Origin: Burkholderiales bacterium 70-64
GTDB lineage: Bacteria; Pseudomonadota; Gammaproteobacteria; Burkholderiales; Burkholderiaceae_E
Direction of reading: 5' to 3'
NCBI GenBank assembly: GCA_001898645.1
Contig: MKUQ01000044.1
Span: 6,055-70,054, forward strand
DNA length: 64,000 nt
Shown here one piece after another: positions 18,389 to 29,399 of this stretch. Below the pieces are notes generated by a model that had not been told where the DNA came from, did no database searches, and saw only the letters and a list, made by a program, of their open reading frames with translations. The position numbers and the translations under genes are program-made. Position 1 is the stretch's first letter. Each line of letters begins with the position of its first letter.

Positions 18389-18898
18389 TCAGAAGTCGCC
18401 CGCAGCGGGCGGCGACAGCGGTCGCGCCGCGAGATGCGCGCGGGCGCGAGGCGACGCGGCGAACTCCCGGCTGTAGCGATCGAGCAGCTTGCCGATGCGC
18501 GCCGTTTCGTAGCCCAGCTGCGTGAACGCGATGCCGCGATCGAAGGCTTCGTCGTACTCGGCGATCAGCCCGCTGCGCAGGTGCAGTTGCGCGATGCCGT
18601 CGAACACGATCACCTGCCCCGCGCTCTCGGGCTGGCGCGAGCGGTAGCTGAAGACGTAGCGCGCGTAGCCGATGTCGCCGGAGGCCACCGGATCGAAGAA
18701 CTGCCAGAAAAAGGCTTCGCCGCCGACGTAGAACCGATCGAGCATCGCGGCGATGGCGCCGCGCCCGTCGTGGACGCCGAAGAAGCCGTCGTGGTAGCGC
18801 CCGTCGGGCGTGAACAGCGATGCGAATCCCGCGGTATCGCGCGCGGCGACGGCTTGAGCGAAGCGTTCGAGCAGGGCGGTCAGGTCGGTCGTGGCCAT
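18389..18898 (-). CDS. SnoaL-like / NTF2-fold protein
   Basis: This 169-residue protein starts at ATG 18898, with GAGG about 7 nt upstream. ALLERFAQAVAARDTAGFAS, then LFTPDGRYHDGFFGVHDGRG and AAMLDRFY are typical of the SnoaL/NTF2-like cone fold, found in polyketide cyclases, isomerases and stress-related binding proteins. No catalytic residues can be assigned. It lies divergent from the methyltransferase gene (138 bp apart). Confidence 0.72.
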   Translation of the reverse strand: MATTDLTALLERFAQAVAARDTAGFASLFTPDGRYHDGFFGVHDGRGAIAAMLDRFYVGGEAFFWQFFDPVASGDIGYARYVFSYRSRQPESAGQVIVFDGIAQLHLRSGLIAEYDEAFDRGIAFTQLGYETARIGKLLDRYSREFAASPRARAHLAARPLSPPAAGDF

Positions 18899-19036
18899 CG
18901 GAACCTCGGATCGTGGAAATTCGACGTCAGTTTGACATCGAGGCCTGCACCTCGGCAGGGCGGAGAAGGTCTGGTGGATTTCTCGGAAGGCTGTGACATC
19001 GCAGTACGATGGCGGTTCGCCACCCTGGAGCAGCCC

Positions 19037-19897
19037 ATGTCGGCGCATCCTTCTGCCGGGGCCGCGCCCGCCTCGTTCGTCGATCCGGCTCGGCGCCGCG
19101 CGCTGCGGACGATCGCCGCACTCGCGGGCGCTGCAGCGGCCGCACCGGCAGCCGCTGCAGCCGGCGGGCTCGAGCGCTGGATCGGCGGCGCCCATCGCAG
19201 CCCGAACAACATCGTGCGCGACCGGTACCGCCATCCGCTGCAGACGCTGACCTTCTTCGGCGTACGCGAAGACAGCACCGTGGTCGAGATCCTGCCCGGC
19301 AGCGCCGGCTACTATCTGGAGATCCTCGCGCCGTGGCTGCGCGACCGGGGCCGCTACATCGCCGCCGGGCGCGACGAGAGCGCACCCGCCGCCTATCTGG
19401 CCGATCACCGCAAGCTGCTGGAGCGGTTCGCAGCCGAGCCGGAGCTCTACGAGCGGGTCGTGGTCACGAAGTTCCAGGCCGACCGGCACGAGATCGCGCC
19501 GGCCGGCAGCGCCGATTTCGTGCTCACTTTCCGCAACCTGCACAACTGGATCGAGCGCGACGAGGCCGACGGTGCGCTGCGCGCATTCCACCGGGTGCTG
19601 AAGCCGGGCGGCGTACTCGGCGTCGTCGATCATCGGGGGCGTACCGATCTGTCGCAGCAGGCGCAGATGCAGACCGGCTATGTCCGGCAGGATTACGCGA
19701 CCGCATTGATCGAGCGTGCGGGTTTCGAGCTGGCTGCCAGCTCGGAGGTGAACGCGAACCCGAAGGACACTCGCGACCATCCGGCCGGCGTCTGGACGCT
19801 GCCGCCGACCTATCGCCTGAAGGACCAGGATCGGCAGAAATACGAAGCGATCGGCGAAAGCGACCGCTTCACGCTGAAGTTCGTCAAACCCGGATGA
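19037..19897 (+). CDS. Predicted methyltransferase with Tat-like export signal (COG4798 type)
   Basis: This 286-residue protein starts at ATG 19037 with GGAG 7 nt before. Residues ~17-45 contain an RRRALRTIAALAG run followed by an Ala-rich hydrophobic stretch, resembling a Tat signal peptide. The body has the class I methyltransferase-like VVEILPGSAGYYLEILAPWL and FVLTFRNLHNWI, and a late HRVLKPGGVLGVVDHRG. The family is exported and uncharacterised; SAM binding in the periplasm is puzzling, so catalytic activity is uncertain. Confidence 0.75.
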   Translation: MSAHPSAGAAPASFVDPARRRALRTIAALAGAAAAAPAAAAAGGLERWIGGAHRSPNNIVRDRYRHPLQTLTFFGVREDSTVVEILPGSAGYYLEILAPWLRDRGRYIAAGRDESAPAAYLADHRKLLERFAAEPELYERVVVTKFQADRHEIAPAGSADFVLTFRNLHNWIERDEADGALRAFHRVLKPGGVLGVVDHRGRTDLSQQAQMQTGYVRQDYATALIERAGFELAASSEVNANPKDTRDHPAGVWTLPPTYRLKDQDRQKYEAIGESDRFTLKFVKPG

Positions 19898-19985
19898 GTG
19901 CCGCCGGCGCCTGCGATTGAGGAACGCCTGATCAACACATCCCGGTCAGCGATTTCGACGAATCCGCGATGTGGATCTGTGCACC

Positions 19986-20006
19986 AATTGGCATAATATG
20001 CCAATT
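19986..20006. promoter_or_regulatory. Palindromic operator of the parDE-like operon
   Basis: Perfect 10-bp arms AATTGGCATA and TATGCCAATT flank a single central A. A -10-like CATAAT is contained within it, and the antitoxin GTG start lies 41 bp downstream, so binding by the antitoxin would block RNA polymerase. It is conspicuously AT-rich against its surroundings. Confidence 0.7.
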
Positions 20007-20046
20007 CCTTCATGCTCAGAATCATCATCGCGGGAGCCTCGCGACC

Positions 20047-20337
20047 GTGCCGACGCGCAACGTAGTACTCAGTGAGCATCAACACGATCTCGTCGAAGCC
20101 TTGGTGGAATCGGGGCGCTACCAGAACGCTAGCGAAGTGCTGCGCGAAGGCCTGCGCCTGATCGAGCAACGCGAACGGCTCGAAGCAGCCAAGCTCAAGG
20201 CGCTGAAGGAGGCGGTTGACCAGGGTTGGGCCGCAATCTCTGCAGGCGACTACACGGATGTTGCCGAAGACCAGCTCGAAGACTTCATCAACCGGTTGAG
20301 TGAGCAGGCGGCCGAAGTCGCACATGCGGTGGACTGA
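20047..20337 (+). CDS. parD: ParD-like antitoxin (ribbon-helix-helix)
   Basis: This 96-residue protein is taken from GTG 20047, giving VPTRNVVLSEHQHDLVEALV at the N-terminus and SGRYQNASEVLREGLRLIEQ, the classic ParD ribbon-helix-helix text. The C-terminal acidic region (about 60-96) would bind the toxin. Its TGA overlaps the toxin ATG by one base (ATGA). A longer start at 19969 would run through the operator and was rejected. Confidence 0.9.
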   Translation: MPTRNVVLSEHQHDLVEALVESGRYQNASEVLREGLRLIEQRERLEAAKLKALKEAVDQGWAAISAGDYTDVAEDQLEDFINRLSEQAAEVAHAVD

Positions 20338-20702
20338 TGGCTGGCTACCGGCTGTCGGGACCAGCCAAAGCCGATATTGTGAAATTACTCGCGTGGACTG
20401 AACGGCAATTTGGAGAGGCCGGCCGCGTACGCTACGCAGCCCTGATCACGGCTGTACTGCACGACATCTCCAGCCAACCCGACAGGGTCGGCAGCATCCT
20501 CCGTCCGGAACTCGGCGAAAGCGTCCGATCTTGGCACCTGCGCCTCAGTCGGGAGCGCGCGCGTACCGTGACCGGTATCGTGCGCCGGCCGAGGCATTTC
20601 CTGATCTATCGGATGGAGGGTGGGCTTGTGGTCGTCGGGCGGGCGCTGCATGACGCGATGGAATTGGTGCATCACCTTGATGCCGAGAAATCCTGGGAAT
20701 AG
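20337..20702 (+). CDS. parE: ParE/RelE-superfamily toxin
   Basis: This 121-residue protein starts at ATG 20337, overlapping the parD stop. YRLSGPAKADIVKLLAWTER and QFGEAGRVRYAALI at the N-terminus and RTVTGIVRRPRHFLIYRMEG near the C-terminus fit the ParE fold. ParE toxins poison gyrase, while RelE relatives cleave mRNA. It has the usual coupled downstream position after its antitoxin and is followed by a terminator hairpin. Confidence 0.88.
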   Translation: MAGYRLSGPAKADIVKLLAWTERQFGEAGRVRYAALITAVLHDISSQPDRVGSILRPELGESVRSWHLRLSRERARTVTGIVRRPRHFLIYRMEGGLVVVGRALHDAMELVHHLDAEKSWE

Positions 20703-20744
20703 GCAGCCACACCTGTGGAATGCCCCACCGATGAAGGTCAATGA

Positions 20745-20767
20745 AAAAGGGGCCGAAGCCCCCTTTT
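20745..20767 (+). terminator. Rho-independent terminator after parDE
   Basis: AAAAGGGG and CCCCTTTT form an 8-bp stem around a short CCGAAGC-type loop, giving the usual A-run, stem, T-run layout. It lies 43 bp after the toxin stop and is nearly symmetrical, so it could act in both directions. The next 230 bp, to the LysR gene end, hold no recognisable gene. Confidence 0.7.
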
Positions 20768-21001
20768 CCCAGCACTCCCTGGACGTCACTGGACCTCCAC
20801 GGAGCTCATCCCTGGAGCGGGTGAAGGGAACAGCACCCACAACCCAACCGGTTGATCAACAAAGAATTTCTTGGGGTCAGCTCCCCAAGAAGGCCTCTAT
20901 TCTGGACTCAAAAATCCAAGTCGGTCAACGTGACGGACCAGATAAGTCCACCCAGAGCCGGAGACGGCTGCCAACAGCCAATGTACCTGGACCGATGCAG
21001 A

Positions 21002-21910
21002 TCAAGGAGCGTGCGCATCACCTTGCGGTTGGAACAACTCCCGGGCTCGCTGCACGAACCGCTTCGTCGGTTCCGAGGGCTCGCTCTGCCGGCGCAGCAG
21101 GTAGGTCGTCAGCGTGGGCGTGATGCCCGCCAGCGGGCGTATCGCAATGTCGGGCCGCTGCCAAGTCTGCACCTGTGCGCCGATGGCAAAGCCGATACCA
21201 TAACCGGCTCCCACCAGCGTGAGCATCACGCCAAGGCTCGTCACGTGGTCGGCCACCTTGGGCGTTATGGCTGCGCCGTCGAGCAGTGCCTGAATCTGGT
21301 CATGGCAGCCTGACGCCGCATCCGGGTGACACAGCACCAGCGGAAACTTCAAGGCGTCTTCCAACTTGACCTGTGCATACGCGAGCAGCGGATGGCGTGT
21401 CGGCACGATCACCGATAGCGGATCGCTCCAGGCAGGCTCGGCGCTCAGCCCTCCGTTGACCGCATCCGACAGGGCGAAGCCGACATCCAGCAGGTCGTCG
21501 TGCAGGCCCTTGAGCTGCCGCGAGAACGGCAGCTCAAAGACCCGAATCCCCAATTCAGGTTCTTCCTCGCGGCTGCGCGCCAGTAATGAGGCGATGCGTG
21601 GCTGGGCAAGGCTGTCGCAGATGGCGATGCGCAAATAGCTCTGGTAGCCCTGCGCTGCAGCCTTGGTAGCTTGAACCGCTTGGTCCACGGTTGCCAACAC
21701 GCGCCGAGCTTCGCCCAGCAGCACTTGGCCGGCCCAAGTCAGCCGCGTCTGCCGGGCACTGCGGTCGAACAATGAGACGCCCAGCAGACGTTCGAGGTCG
21801 CGCATTGCCCGCGATACGGGAGATTGCTCGATGCCGAGGCGGTCGGCCGCACGGGCGAGATGCAGCTCTTCTGCGACAGCGACGAAATAGCGGAGCAATC
21901 TAAGTGTCAA
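21002..21910 (-). CDS. LysR-family transcriptional regulator
   Basis: This 302-residue protein has a winged helix-turn-helix domain (about 1-60; HLARAADRLGIEQSPVSRAM and DLERLLGVSLFDRSARQTRL) followed by a periplasmic-binding-protein-like effector domain (about 90-295). The apparent start is TTG 21910; conserved homology begins within the first residues, so the original ATG may have been lost or replaced by rearrangement beside the IS21 remnant. No divergent target gene is evident upstream, so its regulon is unknown. Confidence 0.88.
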   Translation of the reverse strand: MTLRLLRYFVAVAEELHLARAADRLGIEQSPVSRAMRDLERLLGVSLFDRSARQTRLTWAGQVLLGEARRVLATVDQAVQATKAAAQGYQSYLRIAICDSLAQPRIASLLARSREEEPELGIRVFELPFSRQLKGLHDDLLDVGFALSDAVNGGLSAEPAWSDPLSVIVPTRHPLLAYAQVKLEDALKFPLVLCHPDAASGCHDQIQALLDGAAITPKVADHVTSLGVMLTLVGAGYGIGFAIGAQVQTWQRPDIAIRPLAGITPTLTTYLLRRQSEPSEPTKRFVQRARELFQPQGDAHAP

Positions 21911-21986
21911 GCGACATCCAGAACTGACGCCCCGACGACATCGAGTGCTGCCCCGCGGTTGATGATCAGTTGATCGTCGATGTCGT

Positions 21987-22163
21987 TAGCGCGCTGGCCT
22001 GTTGAACCAGGCCAGCGCGCCGTTCGTGCGCAGCCGGTAGCTGGCGCCGCGGATCGTGACGACGTGGCTGTGATGCAGCAGTCGATCGGGATCGCGGTAG
22101 CGATGTCGGCATCCTCGAACACGTCCCCCACTCGGTCACCGGGCGGTTGCCGGTCACCAGCAT
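21987..22163 (-). pseudogene. istB (IS21-family helper ATPase) C-terminal remnant
   Basis: The segment encodes TGNRPVTEWG in one frame, VFEDADIATAI in a second and LLHHSHVVTIRGASYRLRTN followed by GALAWFNRPAR and a TAA (21989-21987) in a third. Together these match the end of IS21-type IstB proteins, so at least two frameshifts are present. No istA and no terminal inverted repeats were recognised. It abuts the decayed outer-membrane-factor gene, suggesting an old IS21 insertion and deletion at this junction. Confidence 0.8.
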
Positions 22164-22169
22164 CCAGCC

Positions 22170-22794
22170 CCGCCGTTAGCAACGGCTCACGAGCTGGAAG
22201 AACAAGTGCGATGGACTGCAAGGTGACGGCTTCACCCTCGAGGACCGGCGGCACTTCGACTCCGGTGATCGCTCGAAGGCTCACTTCCTGCGCCTGCACA
22301 AGCGCCTGTGCCTGCACAGCCCGGCCTCGGCCGCGAGGCGCTCGTCGCGCGCGAGGTCGCGGGCGGTTCGCGCGACAGCCAGCGCCCACCATCGCATGCA
22401 CACTTCGCCCGCAAGCATCAGAAGCGACAGCGAGCGTTGCGCATGCACCTGTTCCTACAGACTTCGCGCTTCGGCGTGACGTGCCGCTCGCTGCCCCGGC
22501 AACCCATAGCGGAACGCCCAGCTCCATTTCCCGTTTCTGCGCGCCCTCGTCGCAATGGAAGCGGTCCGCCTGCGCCGAAAGACTCGCCGCGAGCTCACCG
22601 GGCGTGAGACAGTCGGGCAGGTCGATGCTAGCGAGCGCTTCGTCTTGGCGCACTTCAAGGGTCGAAGCGAGCAGGTTACGCAACCAAGCCTGCTCGATCG
22701 CGCCGGCAAGCGACTGCGCGCGAGCGCCCGGGGACCAAGCCACCAGCGAGAGCGTCAGCTCCAGGTTCGTTGCCGCCATTCGTGGAAATCGCAT
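22170..22794 (-). pseudogene. Decayed CzcC/TolC-like outer-membrane factor
   Basis: Reading from ATG 22794, the text aligns with the intact factor at 33233-34456: LAGAIEQAWLRNLLASTLEV matches the copy's LSDAFERAWARYPLASSLEA, KREMELGVPLWVAGAASGTS matches KWEIEVGVPLWLPGQQAARQ, and AITGVEVPPVL matches TLTGIEPPSVL. The middle is shortened and frame-shifted, and the 3' half is gone where the istB remnant begins. It is divergent from a two-component operon, the same arrangement as the intact copy, so it is the relic of a duplicated efflux operon. Confidence 0.78.
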
Positions 22795-22839
22795 GGCGCG
22801 ATGTTGGCCACGGGCAGCCGACAACGGCCTGACCGCAGT

Positions 22840-22855
22840 ATTACATCTTCGTAAT
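22840..22855. promoter_or_regulatory. Heavy-metal response-regulator box
   Basis: ATTACATCTTCGTAAT is an inverted repeat (ATTAC/GTAAT, 6-bp centre) in the 129-bp region between the decayed outer-membrane factor and the two-component operon. It resembles CopR/CzcR-type binding sites and recurs at 33180-33195 in the equivalent position of the second copy. Confidence 0.65.
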
Positions 22856-22923
22856 CACGCGCCGAACCCGTGCAGCAGGCTGCACAATTGGCTGCAATCG
22901 GGGAATCGGACCTGAGGGAGGAA

Positions 22924-23607
22924 ATGGTGAAGATCCTCATCGTCGAGGACGAACGAAAGACGGGCGACTATCTGCGGCAGGGACTCAGTGAAGCCGGATT
23001 CGTAGCGGACTTGGCCCGCGACGGCATCGACGGTGCGCATCTGGCGACGCAAAACGACTACGACCTCGTTGTGCTCGACGTGATGCTGCCCGGAATGGAC
23101 GGCTGGGAGGTGCTCAGGCGCATCCGCGCGCAGGGCCGGTCAATGCCCGTACTGTTTCTCACCGCCCGCGACCAGGTGGACGATCGCGTCAAAGGCCTGG
23201 AACTCGGCGCTGACGATTACCTCGTCAAGCCCTTCGCATTTTCAGAATTGCTTGCGCGCGTGCGGACGCTGCTGCGACGCGGGCTCGGGCGCGAGCAACA
23301 GCGATTGCAGGTCGCCGATCTCGAGCTCGACCTGCTGCGGCGCAGAGTGGTTCGAGCGGGCAAGCGTATCGATCTCACCGCGAAGGAATTCGCGCTGCTC
23401 GAGCTGCTGCTGCGCCGTCAGGGCGAAGTCCTGCCGCGCTCGCTCATCGCCTCGCAGGTCTGGGACATGAACTTCGACAGCGACACGAACGTGATCGAGG
23501 TGGCGGTACGCCGCCTGCGTGCGAAGGTCGACGACGACTTCGAGCCGAAGCTGATCCACACTGTGCGTGGCATGGGCTACGTGATCGAGGCGCCGGAGCA
23601 AACCTGA
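22924..23607 (+). CDS. OmpR/CopR-family heavy-metal response regulator
   Basis: This 227-residue protein starts at ATG 22924 after GAGGGAGGAA. It has a receiver domain with phosphorylatable D52 in [16 protein letters not shown] and the conserved K in [10 protein letters not shown], then an OmpR-type winged helix (about 130-225; [35 protein letters not shown]). The [20 protein letters not shown] text is characteristic of the CopR/CzcR/IrlR metal group. It overlaps the kinase gene by one base. Confidence 0.92.
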   Translation: MVKILIVEDERKTGDYLRQGLSEAGFVADLARDGIDGAHLATQNDYDLVVLDVMLPGMDGWEVLRRIRAQGRSMPVLFLTARDQVDDRVKGLELGADDYLVKPFAFSELLARVRTLLRRGLGREQQRLQVADLELDLLRRRVVRAGKRIDLTAKEFALLELLLRRQGEVLPRSLIASQVWDMNFDSDTNVIEVAVRRLRAKVDDDFEPKLIHTVRGMGYVIEAPEQT

Positions 23608-25004
23608 TGCGAAAACGGCGATCGATCACGTTCCTGCTCACGCTGTATTTCTCGATCGCTTCGACCGCGCTTCTCCTCTTCGGAGGCTACTTCGTCGGGC
23701 GGCTGGTCGACGCACACCTGATGGAGCAGGACCAGGCCGTGCTCGAAGGAAAACTGGAGCTCGTGCGCAACGTGCTCTCGAAGGTGCGCACCGAAAGCGA
23801 GCTCGTCGCAGTGCACGACAAATTGGCCGAAGCGCTCGTCGGGCACCACGACCTGTTCGTTGCTGTCGTCGCGCCTGATGGCAGGAGGCTCTACAGGTCC
23901 GAAGGCTTCGGGCTCGCAAACGGGCCAGCGTGGTCGGTTCCGTCGGCCGATGCACCGCAGGCCGCCGAAGCGAGTATGCGAGAGCACGAAGGCCGACTGT
24001 TTCGCTTCATCTCGATGACCGCGGACACCGGAATCGAGGGCGCGCAGCCGGCGGGGATCGTCGTCGCACTCGACATCGATTTCCATCGCCAGTTCATGAC
24101 CGACTTCCGCAACAGCCTGTGGGTGAGTGTCGCGGTTGGCATCGCGCTGTCCGCGCTGCTGGGCTGGTTCTCGGCGCGTCGGGGCCTCGCGCCCGCGCGC
24201 AAGGCGCTGAATCTGATGCAGCGCGTCTCCGCCGATCGGCTCGGCGAGCGCTTGCCGCCTGAATCGATGCCATCGGAGCTCGCTCCGCTCGCCGCGGCCT
24301 TCAACGACATGCTGGCGCGGCTCGAGGATTCGTTCCGGCGCCTGTCGGACTTCTCGTCGGATCTCGCACACGAGCTGCGCACGCCGGTCAGCAACCTGAT
24401 GACGCAGACGCAGGTTGCACTCGCCCGTGCGCGCACCGCCGACGAATACCGCGAGATCCTGTACTCGAACCTTGAGGAGTACGAACGGCTCTCGCAGATG
24501 ACCTCCGACATGCTGTTCCTGGCCAAAGCCGACAACGGATTGATTACCACGCGAACCGAGAGCGTCGATCTGGCTTCTGAGGTCGAGCGCCTGTTTGCGT
24601 TCTACGAGGCGCTGGCCGAGGAGCGCGGCGTGCGGCTCGTACTCACCGGCGAGGGACGCGCACGCGCCGACCGCGACATGCTGCGGCGCGCGGTGAGCAA
24701 CCTGTTATCGAACGCGATCCGGCACACCCCCCGCGACGGGGAGATTCGCGTGACGGTCGGCGCAGGTCGTGCCGGGCAGACCGAGTTGAGCGTCGAGAAC
24801 CCCGGGCTGCCGATCGCGCCCGAACACCTGCCCCGGCTGTTCGACCGCTTCTATCGGGTCGATGCCTCGCGCCGGAAGGAGGGCGAGGGAGCGGGCCTCG
24901 GCCTCGCAATCGCGAAATCGATCGTCGAGGCCCACGGCGGATCGATCTCGGCGTCCAGCATGGAAGGGACGTTCCGCTTCGCGTTCACCGTGCCCGCCGC
25001 CTGA
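23607..25004 (+). CDS. Heavy-metal sensor histidine kinase (CzcS/CopS/IrlS type)
   Basis: This 465-residue protein has two transmembrane segments (about 8-30 and 170-190) around a periplasmic sensor of ~140 residues, then a HAMP region, a dimerisation/phosphoacceptor helix with H255 in DLAHELRTPVSNL, and an ATPase domain with NLLSNAIRHTPRDG, LPRLFDRFYRVDASR and GAGLGLAIAKSIVEAHGG. ATG 23607 overlaps the regulator stop (ATGA). It is the only kinase in the window and could serve both similar response regulators. Confidence 0.92.
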   Translation: MRKRRSITFLLTLYFSIASTALLLFGGYFVGRLVDAHLMEQDQAVLEGKLELVRNVLSKVRTESELVAVHDKLAEALVGHHDLFVAVVAPDGRRLYRSEGFGLANGPAWSVPSADAPQAAEASMREHEGRLFRFISMTADTGIEGAQPAGIVVALDIDFHRQFMTDFRNSLWVSVAVGIALSALLGWFSARRGLAPARKALNLMQRVSADRLGERLPPESMPSELAPLAAAFNDMLARLEDSFRRLSDFSSDLAHELRTPVSNLMTQTQVALARARTADEYREILYSNLEEYERLSQMTSDMLFLAKADNGLITTRTESVDLASEVERLFAFYEALAEERGVRLVLTGEGRARADRDMLRRAVSNLLSNAIRHTPRDGEIRVTVGAGRAGQTELSVENPGLPIAPEHLPRLFDRFYRVDASRRKEGEGAGLGLAIAKSIVEAHGGSISASSMEGTFRFAFTVPAA

Positions 25005-25217
25005 GCGCATGGAGCGCCCAAACTTCGTCAGCGCAGTCGAGACCCGATCTGCCGCGCCCGTTGAATCGGAAACAGGCGCGGAGCATAGTATTCGCCTCAC
25101 CAGACCGAGGGCGTCCGCGCAGCGGGATCATTGCGCGCTTCGAACCACGGTGCAGCTACTCTGTCGACGAAGCCGCACTGCCGTTCGACGCGCTCGAGAG
25201 CATAGGAGAGGCGGATC

Positions 25218-25856
25218 GTGAACATTGCATTGATCGGCGCAAGCGGTTATGTCGGTTCGGCGCTGCGAAACGAGGCCCTGGCGCGCGGTCACAAGGTCAC
25301 GGCCCTCGTTTCCCAGCCCGTCAAGCTCAAAGCGCAGGACAATCTCAGCGTGGTCAAGGCCGACGTGCTCGACGAGGCAGCGCTGGCCGGCTTGCTGCGA
25401 GGTCACGGCGCTGTCCTGAGCGCGTTCAGCGGGCAGGCGCAAGCCGACGTTCTCGGCTACTACCTGCGCGGCTTCCGCTCGATCATCGCCGCGGTGAAGA
25501 ACTCCGGTGTGCCACGCCTGCTGATGGTGGGCGGTGCGGGCAGCCTCGAAGCGGCGCCAGGCGTGCTGGTGATCGACACGCCGCAGTTCCCGGAGGCGTG
25601 GAAGGCGACCGCCGAGGGCGCGCGGCAAGCGCTGGAGTTGCTGAGGCAGGAGCGCACGCTCGACTGGACCATGCTCAGTCCCTCGGCGATGCTCGAACCA
25701 GACAAGCGGACCGGTCAGTTCCGACTCGGCGACGACCGACTACTGGTAGACGCGAACGGCGAGAGTCGCATCTCGCTGGAGGACTACGCGGTGGCGATGA
25801 TCGACGAACTCGAGAAGCCGGCACATTCGCGACGGCGTTTCACGGTCGGGTACTGA
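25218..25856 (+). CDS. NAD(P)-binding NmrA/YwnB-like oxidoreductase
   Basis: This 212-residue protein starts at GTG 25218, with GGAG 9 nt before. The N-terminal ALIGASGYVGSALRNEALAR is a Rossmann GxxGxxG nucleotide-binding loop, and LMVGGAGSLEAAPGVLV and LDWTMLSPSAMLEPDKRTGQ follow the short atypical SDR family (YwnB/NmrA-like). Substrate is unknown. It ends 3 nt from the convergent cytochrome c gene. The 213 bp before it hold no recognised feature. Confidence 0.82.
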   Translation: MNIALIGASGYVGSALRNEALARGHKVTALVSQPVKLKAQDNLSVVKADVLDEAALAGLLRGHGAVLSAFSGQAQADVLGYYLRGFRSIIAAVKNSGVPRLLMVGGAGSLEAAPGVLVIDTPQFPEAWKATAEGARQALELLRQERTLDWTMLSPSAMLEPDKRTGQFRLGDDRLLVDANGESRISLEDYAVAMIDELEKPAHSRRRFTVGY

Positions 25857-25859
25857 GCT

Positions 25860-26330
25860 TCAGCGTCCGCGCGCTGCCCGCTCGCGCTCTTCGTGGCGCC
25901 GCTGCACGTCCGCGGGCCACGTCGAACGAATGTACGCGAGCACGGCACGGATCTCGGGGTCGGAAAGCGTGCCACCGAACGCCGGCATATCGCTCTCGTA
26001 GCCCGCGGGCGCGTATTTTTCGACACCGTCCTTCACGATCCCGAACAGCACATCCGACGGATGGTGCCAGGTATGACCGGTCGCGTCGTGCGGCGGCGCC
26101 GGCATGCGCCCCGAAGGCAGGCGCTTCATCCAGTCGGGCTGGCCTTCGAGATTCGCGCCGTGGCAACTCGCGCAGTACCGGTCGTACAGCGTACGGCCCT
26201 GCCCAAGAACGGCAGCATCGTTCGTCTCGATCCACTTCCCCCGCGGCGAAAGCGCGATCTGTTGCCATCCCAGCGCCACGCTCGCCGCGATCGCGAGTGC
26301 GGCGAGCGAAATCCAGATCCAACGCGTCAT
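25860..26330 (-). CDS. Periplasmic mono-heme cytochrome c
   Basis: This 156-residue protein has an N-terminal hydrophobic signal or anchor (about 5-22), the heme motif CASCH in YDRYCASCHGANLEGQP, and a distal Met in GYESDMPAFGG. ATG 26330 is preceded by GAGGA that overlaps the ATPase stop, 8 nt apart, so it belongs to the cop operon. Similar cytochromes accompany copper ATPase genes in betaproteobacteria; a role in electron transfer from Cu(I) oxidation is possible but unproven. Confidence 0.87.
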   Translation of the reverse strand: MTRWIWISLAALAIAASVALGWQQIALSPRGKWIETNDAAVLGQGRTLYDRYCASCHGANLEGQPDWMKRLPSGRMPAPPHDATGHTWHHPSDVLFGIVKDGVEKYAPAGYESDMPAFGGTLSDPEIRAVLAYIRSTWPADVQRRHEERERAARGR

Positions 26331-26338
26331 TCCGTTCC

Positions 26339-28648
<2,310 letters not shown>

Positions 28649-28689
28649 GTAGTCGCTCCCTTTCGCTGTACGATCTTTCCGAATTACGC

Positions 28690-29358
28690 TCACTCCACCT
28701 GCACTTTGCCGACCATTCCCGCCTCGAAGTGCCCGGGTACGAGGCAGGCGAAGTCGACCGTTCCCGGCCGCTCGAACTGCCAGACCACGGCGCCGATCTG
28801 ACGGGGCGCCAGCGTGATCGAGTTTGGCTCCTCGTGCTGCATCTCGGGCATGCGGCGCATCATTTCGGCATGCTCGCGAAGCTCGTCCATCGAGCCGATC
28901 ACGAACTCGTGCGGGACCTTGCCGGTGTTCTTCAGGAAGAAGCGTACGGTCTCGCCCGCTTTCACGGTGATCCGGTCGGGCGTGAAACGCATTGTGTCGT
29001 TCATTGTCATGTCGATGACCCGGTTGACTTTCGCGGGATCCCCGGGCTGCCCGTTCACCGCAGCATGCGGGTGATCCTGCGCCGCATCGCCGGCGTGCAT
29101 TCGGTGTTCGGAGTGCTGGTGTTGCCCCAGAGCGCGCTGCCCGCGCTGCTGCGACTGCTGGCCCTGGCGATCGTGCTGCCCGCGCTCCGACTGCTGCCCC
29201 TCGTGCTGTCCATGCTGCATGTGCTGCATCGGCTGCCCAGGTTGCAGGTGTTGCCCGTGACCTCCGGAATGCTGCCCGGCCGCGAACGCGGCAGCGGACA
29301 TGACCATTGCAGGCGCCGCCGCAGCAACGAGGGAGAAGAGAAGACTTCTATTTGTCAT
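28690..29358 (-). CDS. Cupredoxin-like periplasmic copper protein with long His/Gln/Met tail
   Basis: This 222-residue protein has a signal peptide (about 1-26), then ~75 residues extremely rich in His, Gln, Met and Gly ([20 protein letters not shown] and similar), then a cupredoxin domain (about 112-222) with [28 protein letters not shown] and a C-terminal [17 protein letters not shown] carrying the type 1 Cys-His-Met-like ligands. The tail probably sequesters copper. It is third in the cop operon, 41 nt after copB. Confidence 0.88.
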   Translation of the reverse strand: MTNRSLLFSLVAAAAPAMVMSAAAFAAGQHSGGHGQHLQPGQPMQHMQHGQHEGQQSERGQHDRQGQQSQQRGQRALGQHQHSEHRMHAGDAAQDHPHAAVNGQPGDPAKVNRVIDMTMNDTMRFTPDRITVKAGETVRFFLKNTGKVPHEFVIGSMDELREHAEMMRRMPEMQHEEPNSITLAPRQIGAVVWQFERPGTVDFACLVPGHFEAGMVGKVQVE

Positions 29359-29399
29359 CGTCCTGTGTCTGGAGTAGGGAATCGAAATGTGGTCGCCAT

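Noticed and set aside
28649-28693. Upstream GTG start for the copper ATPase
   Set aside because: It overlaps the previous stop, but the ATG at 28648 has a better ribosome site; kept only as an alternative.
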